A stretch of DNA of 64,000 bases, taken from the NCBI RefSeq assembly GCF_900113665.1, contig NZ_FOQD01000003.1:124001-188000 (forward strand), in the 5' to 3' direction. Made by a program: the position numbers and the translations under genes. This DNA is from Planctomicrobium piriforme. Its GTDB lineage: Bacteria; Planctomycetota; Planctomycetia; Planctomycetales; Planctomycetaceae. Each line of letters starts with the position of its first letter. Position 1 is the first letter of the stretch. A model generated the notes under the pieces. It was not told where the DNA came from. It did no database searches and saw only the letters and a program-made list of their open reading frames with translations. This document shows positions 60,037-64,000 of the stretch, piece after piece.

Positions 60037-62151
60037 ATGAGATTTATGACCGAAAGGGGCCACACGGACGAAAGCAGTGCAGCGAACCGGAATTCGCCGT
60101 CGCCCAGCGTCGAGTCGATCTGCGGTTACGAAGCCAGCGACGGCTGCACAAGCCGTTGCGATGAGAATGAATTCGACTCCCGATTAGATATGCATCCATT
60201 TCCCCACGGCCTGGAGAACGACCTCGCCGACCTCAATGACGCACCCTCACAGACGCTGCCTCACCCTGCAGTGCGAGCTCCGCATTATCGTCTGCAGCCA
60301 GGCTTGAAGAATGCCTCCCGCGTCACTTCACCGCTGAAGCGTAGCAGCTCCGGACAATGGGTCGCCGTCGACTGGGATACCGCACTGCGTGAATTCACCG
60401 GGCGGTTGAAAGAAATTCAGTGGCGCTGCGGCAAAGACTCGGTCGCCGTCGTCTGTCCTGGACAGTTGACTCTTGAAGAAACCATGCTGCTGAAGGCGCT
60501 GGCGTCGCGCGGACTCGGCATGACGTCCCCCCTCTTCGATCTCCGGGCGGAGGCGCTCCCCGCACTGGCGGCTTACGAACAATCCTTGGGATCATTTCTC
60601 CCCCCATATACATTGTCGGATCTGGAAGAATCGGACGCTCTGATTCTCCTGGGGAGCGACCTTTCACAAACGCATCCCGCGCTCTGGAGCCGCGTCCTCC
60701 GCAATCCCAATGCCCCCGAACTCATTGTCGTCGACGCACGGTCGACGGACACCTCTGCCAAAGCCAGCCAGCACCTGCAGGTGCGGCCCGGAACCGAATC
60801 GCTGCTGCTCAACGGCATCGCCCGCTTGATGATCGAGAACGGCTGGATCGACCGCGACTTTATCAGCGAATCGACCGACGGATTTCTTCAATATGCCGCT
60901 TCGCTCAATGGCTGTGATCTGGTCAGCGTGGCCCGGCGAACAGGTCTGACGACGCGTCAAATCGAACTCCTCGCGCGAACGATCCACGAGCGCGATCGGG
61001 TCTCCTTCTGGTGGTCGACCGACGAAATTCAGGGAATCGAAAACGCCGCATTGAATCTGGCACTGGTGACCGGCAACGTCTGTCGTTCGGGCACGGGTGC
61101 AAATGCCTTACTGTCTCCCAGCAGCATCCTTGGTCCGGTGCTGCTGGACTCGCTGGGTTCGCTCGACCCGATCGATGCTCGCAAGTCGGCTGCTCCACGT
61201 CCTGTCGATGCAGTCTGTTCCACCTGGGAGTCTCTGCGAGACGGCATTGAAAGCGAGCGCATCAAGGGGCTCTGGATCGTGTCAACCGGTTCGGCCTATC
61301 AATGGCCGGATGAAATCATCGGCAGCGATCTGCTCGCGCGTCTCGATTTTCTGGTCGTACAGGATCTTGCCGCGGACCAGCCGGTCTGTGCAACGGCGGA
61401 CCTGTTCTTTCCAGCAGCGGAAGTGCGTGAAAAATCGGGAGCCTGGCTCAGTAGCGAACGGCGGCTGTCGGCAGTGAAAGCCGTGACCACGCCGCCGGGC
61501 CTCGCTCAGACCGACTTTGAGATCTTCCGCCGCATCGCCCGTTATTGGGGCTGCGGGCGGCTGCTTGACCAGTGGAGTACCCCTGAAGTTGTCTTCGAAG
61601 CCTTACGTCTCGCGACCGCAGGCATGGCTTGCGACCTCACCGGCGTACAGGATGCCGAGTTGCTGATCGCGAAGAGCGGCATTCAACTTCCCTATCCGGA
61701 ACAGCGCTGCGATCCGCGAAATGATCGCCGTTTGTACGAAGACGGCAGATTCCAGACTGCAGCGGGCAGGGCACGATTTCTGCCTGAGGCCGACGCGGTC
61801 GACCGTCCCATTGACGACAGTGCCGCAACCGACTTTCCCTTCTTTCTATTGACGGTGCAGTGTGCCGCAGAGGACGTGGCCGAGAAACATTGCGACGGGC
61901 TTCCCTGGATCGAAGTTCATCCTCACGATGCCATGCGGTGTGGCATCGTCGGAGATGCGCCGGTTCTCGTCGAGTCGATGTATGGCGCTGCACCCGCCGC
62001 CGCACTGATCACCGATGATGTCTTTCCGGGACAGATCCTCGTTCGACTCCCCGGCTCTCAGCCGGCCGCATGGCTGGAACGTCTGTTCAATCCTGATTCC
62101 ATGGAAGACGCCTGCCAGGCCTGTGCGGTCCGGGTCTCGCCGGGTGCGTAA
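60037..62151 (+). CDS. Nitrate-reductase-like molybdopterin protein with degenerate cofactor ligands
   Basis: The body follows the NasA/NarB molybdopterin oxidoreductase plan: SGQWVAVDWDTALREFTGRL, SLGSFLPPYTLSDLEESDAL, ILLGSDLSQTHPALWSRVL, FWWSTDEIQGIENAALNLAL and WIEVHPHDAMRCGIVGD. The N-terminal [4Fe-4S] motif CxxCxxxC...C is lost: only ICGYEASDGC and SRC remain. Where the Mo-ligand Cys lies in RLCMSSAVAGY of the family, this protein reads RAEALPALAAY, with Glu at that site. The start is uncertain (ATG 60037, TTG 59992 or ATG 60190). It follows the NirB-like gene by about 110 bases on the same strand and is probably cotranscribed. Confidence 0.78.
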   Translation: MRFMTERGHTDESSAANRNSPSPSVESICGYEASDGCTSRCDENEFDSRLDMHPFPHGLENDLADLNDAPSQTLPHPAVRAPHYRLQPGLKNASRVTSPLKRSSSGQWVAVDWDTALREFTGRLKEIQWRCGKDSVAVVCPGQLTLEETMLLKALASRGLGMTSPLFDLRAEALPALAAYEQSLGSFLPPYTLSDLEESDALILLGSDLSQTHPALWSRVLRNPNAPELIVVDARSTDTSAKASQHLQVRPGTESLLLNGIARLMIENGWIDRDFISESTDGFLQYAASLNGCDLVSVARRTGLTTRQIELLARTIHERDRVSFWWSTDEIQGIENAALNLALVTGNVCRSGTGANALLSPSSILGPVLLDSLGSLDPIDARKSAAPRPVDAVCSTWESLRDGIESERIKGLWIVSTGSAYQWPDEIIGSDLLARLDFLVVQDLAADQPVCATADLFFPAAEVREKSGAWLSSERRLSAVKAVTTPPGLAQTDFEIFRRIARYWGCGRLLDQWSTPEVVFEALRLATAGMACDLTGVQDAELLIAKSGIQLPYPEQRCDPRNDRRLYEDGRFQTAAGRARFLPEADAVDRPIDDSAATDFPFFLLTVQCAAEDVAEKHCDGLPWIEVHPHDAMRCGIVGDAPVLVESMYGAAPAAALITDDVFPGQILVRLPGSQPAAWLERLFNPDSMEDACQACAVRVSPGA

Positions 62152-62245
62152 CGTCGTTTTTCTGCCCTCGACCTCGATCATCTGTCTGCGAACCGATAAG
62201 ATGGATGCTGCATTATGAGAGGTCAGCGAACGGACGAGGGACTCG

Positions 62246-62761
62246 ATGAAACGCATCAGTTGTGATGACGCCTTCCATCTCATCACCGATCCGCATGCCA
62301 GCCAACATGGCGAGCTGCAGGCACATCTGCAGGACTGCCCGCGCTGCCGCGATCTGGCCGATGCGCTGTCGCCGCTGCTGAGTTCGCTGACCACGCCCGC
62401 ACCGGAATCGCCGCGGACCTTCTCAATGACCTTGCCGGCCGGTGAACCCGCCGTGCAGATTGCCCATGAATCGGCCGAGCGCCTGAACTCGTGGATGGCC
62501 CCTCGCAAAGCGTCGGCGTCCTATCGCGCAGGCCGCTGGACCTGGAAGATTTTGAGCGCCAGCCGGTATGCGGCTGTTTTCGTCGGCGGAGTGGCGGCAG
62601 CACTGGGGTTTGCTGCACTCCAGCCTTCTTCCCCTGCGGCGGCATCGCCGGCCGATCGCAACGTCTGCGTCTGGTCGACTCGGCAAGTCGCCGAAAGTCA
62701 TGGCTCGGCGGACGTGGTCCTCACCTGCGTCGCCTGCCATTTGAATACAGCACGTCACTGA
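62246..62761 (+). CDS. Anti-sigma-like zinc-finger membrane protein ending in CxxCH
   Basis: The N-terminal part holds a ZAS-type zinc finger (His27, Cys31, Cys34 in HLQDCPRCRD). This is the domain by which anti-sigma factors bind ECF sigma factors. A membrane helix follows (YAAVFVGGVAAALGFAALQP). The extracytoplasmic tail ends LTCVACHLNTARH with CxxCH at 161-165, a possible heme-c or metal site. GAGGG precedes ATG 62246. It has 171 residues. No sigma factor gene is adjacent, and it lies 94 bases after the molybdopterin-like gene, so it may belong to that transcript. Confidence 0.75.
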   Translation: MKRISCDDAFHLITDPHASQHGELQAHLQDCPRCRDLADALSPLLSSLTTPAPESPRTFSMTLPAGEPAVQIAHESAERLNSWMAPRKASASYRAGRWTWKILSASRYAAVFVGGVAAALGFAALQPSSPAAASPADRNVCVWSTRQVAESHGSADVVLTCVACHLNTARH

Positions 62762-62767
62762 GACGCT

Positions 62768-62848
62768 GGAAATTCGAAGCACGAATTTCGAAATCCGAAA
62801 CGAATTGATTCTGTTTCGGATTTCGTGCTTCGAATTTCGGATTTTCCC
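62768..62848. repeat. Inverted period-7 repeats between convergent genes
   Basis: GGAAATT-CGAAGCA-CGAATTT-CGAAATC-CGAAACG is followed by AATTGATTCTG and then TTTCGGA-TTTCGTG-CTTCGAA-TTTCGGA-TTTTCCC. The two arms are inverted copies differing by one heptamer, so a long hairpin forms at the meeting point of two genes. Confidence 0.8.
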
Positions 62849-63882
62849 TACGGATGTGGTCTCATCTCATTGTTCTCCACAGCGGCCTGCTGGCTGCGAG
62901 CCGTCAGCCACGACTCAGAGAGCGTCGACTGACTTTCATAGCCGCGGGCAGCGCGCTGGCCGATGCCACCCATCTCGGGCAATACGCGATCCATCCAGCA
63001 GAGCAGTTCCTGCGTCAGTCCGGGCGTGAGTGACTGCAGCCTGATCGCAATGTTCCAGGGTTCATGGACGATCACTTCACGGTCACCGTACTGACAGGCC
63101 CGCAGTATTTGGAGAGCAGCGCGTCGGGCGTCCATCGACATCCCCGGCAGCGAGTCGCCGATGCTGAACCACGCATATTCCTTGCGATTCTGGCCCTTGA
63201 AGATCGCGTTGCGGGGACTGCCGGTGTTCATCAGGCTGGGACAGATGGTCGTGACGAGAATCCCTTCTTTGGCGAGTTCGGTCCGCAGGCCGTTCGAAAG
63301 GCCGACAAGAGCAAACTTGCTGGCGGCATACGGCAATAGATGCGGGACCGCCCGTTTGCCGCCCAATGAGGCGACATTGACGATGCGGCCTGTCCGGCGG
63401 CGACGCATTTCCGGCAGCACCGTCAGGGCAGTGTGGAGCGCGCCCCAGCAGTTGGTCGCCATTGAGTTCTGAAAATCATCCAGCGTCATCGCATCGAGCG
63501 GGCCGACTTCGATGATCCCGGCGACGTTGAAAAGAACGTCGATCGTTCCAAATGTATTCAAGACGTCTGCGATCATCGCCTCAACGGCCACGGGATCGCG
63601 GACATCGCAAGCAATGGCCGTCACGTCTCCGCCGCGATCACGCAGTTCGAGCAGAGCGGCATCGAGATCGGTTTGAGTTCTCGCCGTGATCGCTACCCGA
63701 GCGCCGCGATCGACCAGTTCGCGAGCGAGGACGAGGCCCAGGCCTCGGCTTCCGCCAGTCACCACCGCGACTTTACCGCGATAGTCGAACCACCGGGCTT
63801 GCCGGAACGCGTGCCTTGCAATCAACCCGCTGGCAAGGGCCAGCCCTCCGAGCGTCATGGCCTGTTTCAGTTTCGAATTCAT
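62848..63882 (-). CDS. Short-chain dehydrogenase/reductase with N-terminal membrane helix
   Basis: It is a classical SDR. An N-terminal hydrophobic segment (TLGGLALASGLIARHA) may anchor it. The cofactor motif is VVTGGSRGLGLVLA, with LFNVAGIIEVGP and the catalytic YAASKFAL (Tyr and Lys). The Ser is in VNVASLGGKRAVP. A C-terminal extension of about 70 residues (QSLTPGLTQELLCWMDRVLP) is longer than usual. AGGAG lies 9 bases before ATG 63882. It has 344 residues. The substrate is unknown. Confidence 0.9.
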   Translation of the reverse strand: MNSKLKQAMTLGGLALASGLIARHAFRQARWFDYRGKVAVVTGGSRGLGLVLARELVDRGARVAITARTQTDLDAALLELRDRGGDVTAIACDVRDPVAVEAMIADVLNTFGTIDVLFNVAGIIEVGPLDAMTLDDFQNSMATNCWGALHTALTVLPEMRRRRTGRIVNVASLGGKRAVPHLLPYAASKFALVGLSNGLRTELAKEGILVTTICPSLMNTGSPRNAIFKGQNRKEYAWFSIGDSLPGMSMDARRAALQILRACQYGDREVIVHEPWNIAIRLQSLTPGLTQELLCWMDRVLPEMGGIGQRAARGYESQSTLSESWLTARSQQAAVENNEMRPHP

Positions 63883-64000
63883 CGTCGGCTCTCCTGAAAT
63901 TTGTTTCGTTGCAATCTGTTCAGCAAATCAAATTCCGCGGCGACTTGGTTTGGCGGGAGGCCGTCTCAAAAAGTGGCTTTAAACAGGCAAGCTGGCACGT

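Noticed and set aside
62726..62745. Calling the CxxCH protein a c-type cytochrome
   Set aside because: A single CxxCH at the extreme end of a zinc-finger anti-sigma-like protein is not enough. No cytochrome fold or distal ligand is visible.

Overview
The window reads as a chromosomal segment of a planctomycete (Planctomycetota). The evidence is three DUF1559 proteins with a pilin-like N-terminus, a formylglycine-type sulfatase, twin-arginine-exported enzymes of planctomycete type, a Ser/Thr kinase with a membrane-anchored C-terminal repeat region, transglutaminase-like and PRC-barrel proteins, and a moderately high GC content. Genes lie on both strands in short runs with generous intergenic gaps. 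No insertion sequence, prophage or CRISPR array was seen. This placement is inference, because no rRNA gene or database search was available.

Layout. 1-8.2 kb: end of an SppA-type peptidase, sulfatase, Ser/Thr kinase, truB, dprA, corA. 8.4-13.7 kb: TrmH-type methyltransferase, tRNA-His, zinc-ribbon membrane protein, pterin carbinolamine dehydratase, small conserved-looking protein, amylosucrase. 14-25 kb: FAD oxidoreductase, a two-gene SIR2/HerA module that looks like an anti-phage defence operon, a 56-residue protein found by eye, LarA-like protein, sugar isomerase-like protein, TIGR01777 epimerase, an exported Ntn-hydrolase, and the first DUF1559 protein. 25-34.3 kb: alpha/beta hydrolase, membrane protein, PIN toxin with an unusually large partner, aldo/keto reductase, DNA ligase D with two in-frame repeat insertions, YciE-like ferritin-fold protein, PRC-barrel protein. 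34.5-42.4 kb: asnB, a cysteine-rich Flp-like pilin, metallophosphoesterase, two transglutaminases and a SHOCT protein. 42.5-47 kb: two tandemly duplicated DUF1559 genes and an SH3-domain protein. 47-58.3 kb: queC, thioredoxin-fold protein, rlmN, FHA/nucleotide cyclase, zinc protein, SNase-like nuclease, DUF11-type protein, nadA, citrate synthase. 58.8-62.8 kb: the most unusual locus, a NirB C-terminal remnant without siroheme cysteines, a nitrate-reductase-like molybdopterin protein without its Fe-S and Mo-ligand cysteines, and a zinc-finger anti-sigma-like membrane protein ending in CxxCH. 62.8-63.9 kb: a short-chain dehydrogenase.

Two themes stand out. First, the gaps between genes are full of period-7 tandem repeats of several unrelated sequence flavours (ATTTGTC, TCAACCC, GGGATAG, TCAGTCG, TTTCGGA, GTCCCCT, GACCCCT). 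Many are arranged as inverted pairs that can fold, and there is a second class of palindromic elements built on ACCACGAA/ACCACGGA. A further G/C-rich repeat has entered the ligD reading frame at both interdomain linkers. Second, the nitrate/nitrite reductase-like pair appears to have lost its cofactor ligands, which suggests a sensor or scaffold role rather than catalysis. That pair and the PIN toxin with its 314-residue partner are the best candidates for something undescribed.
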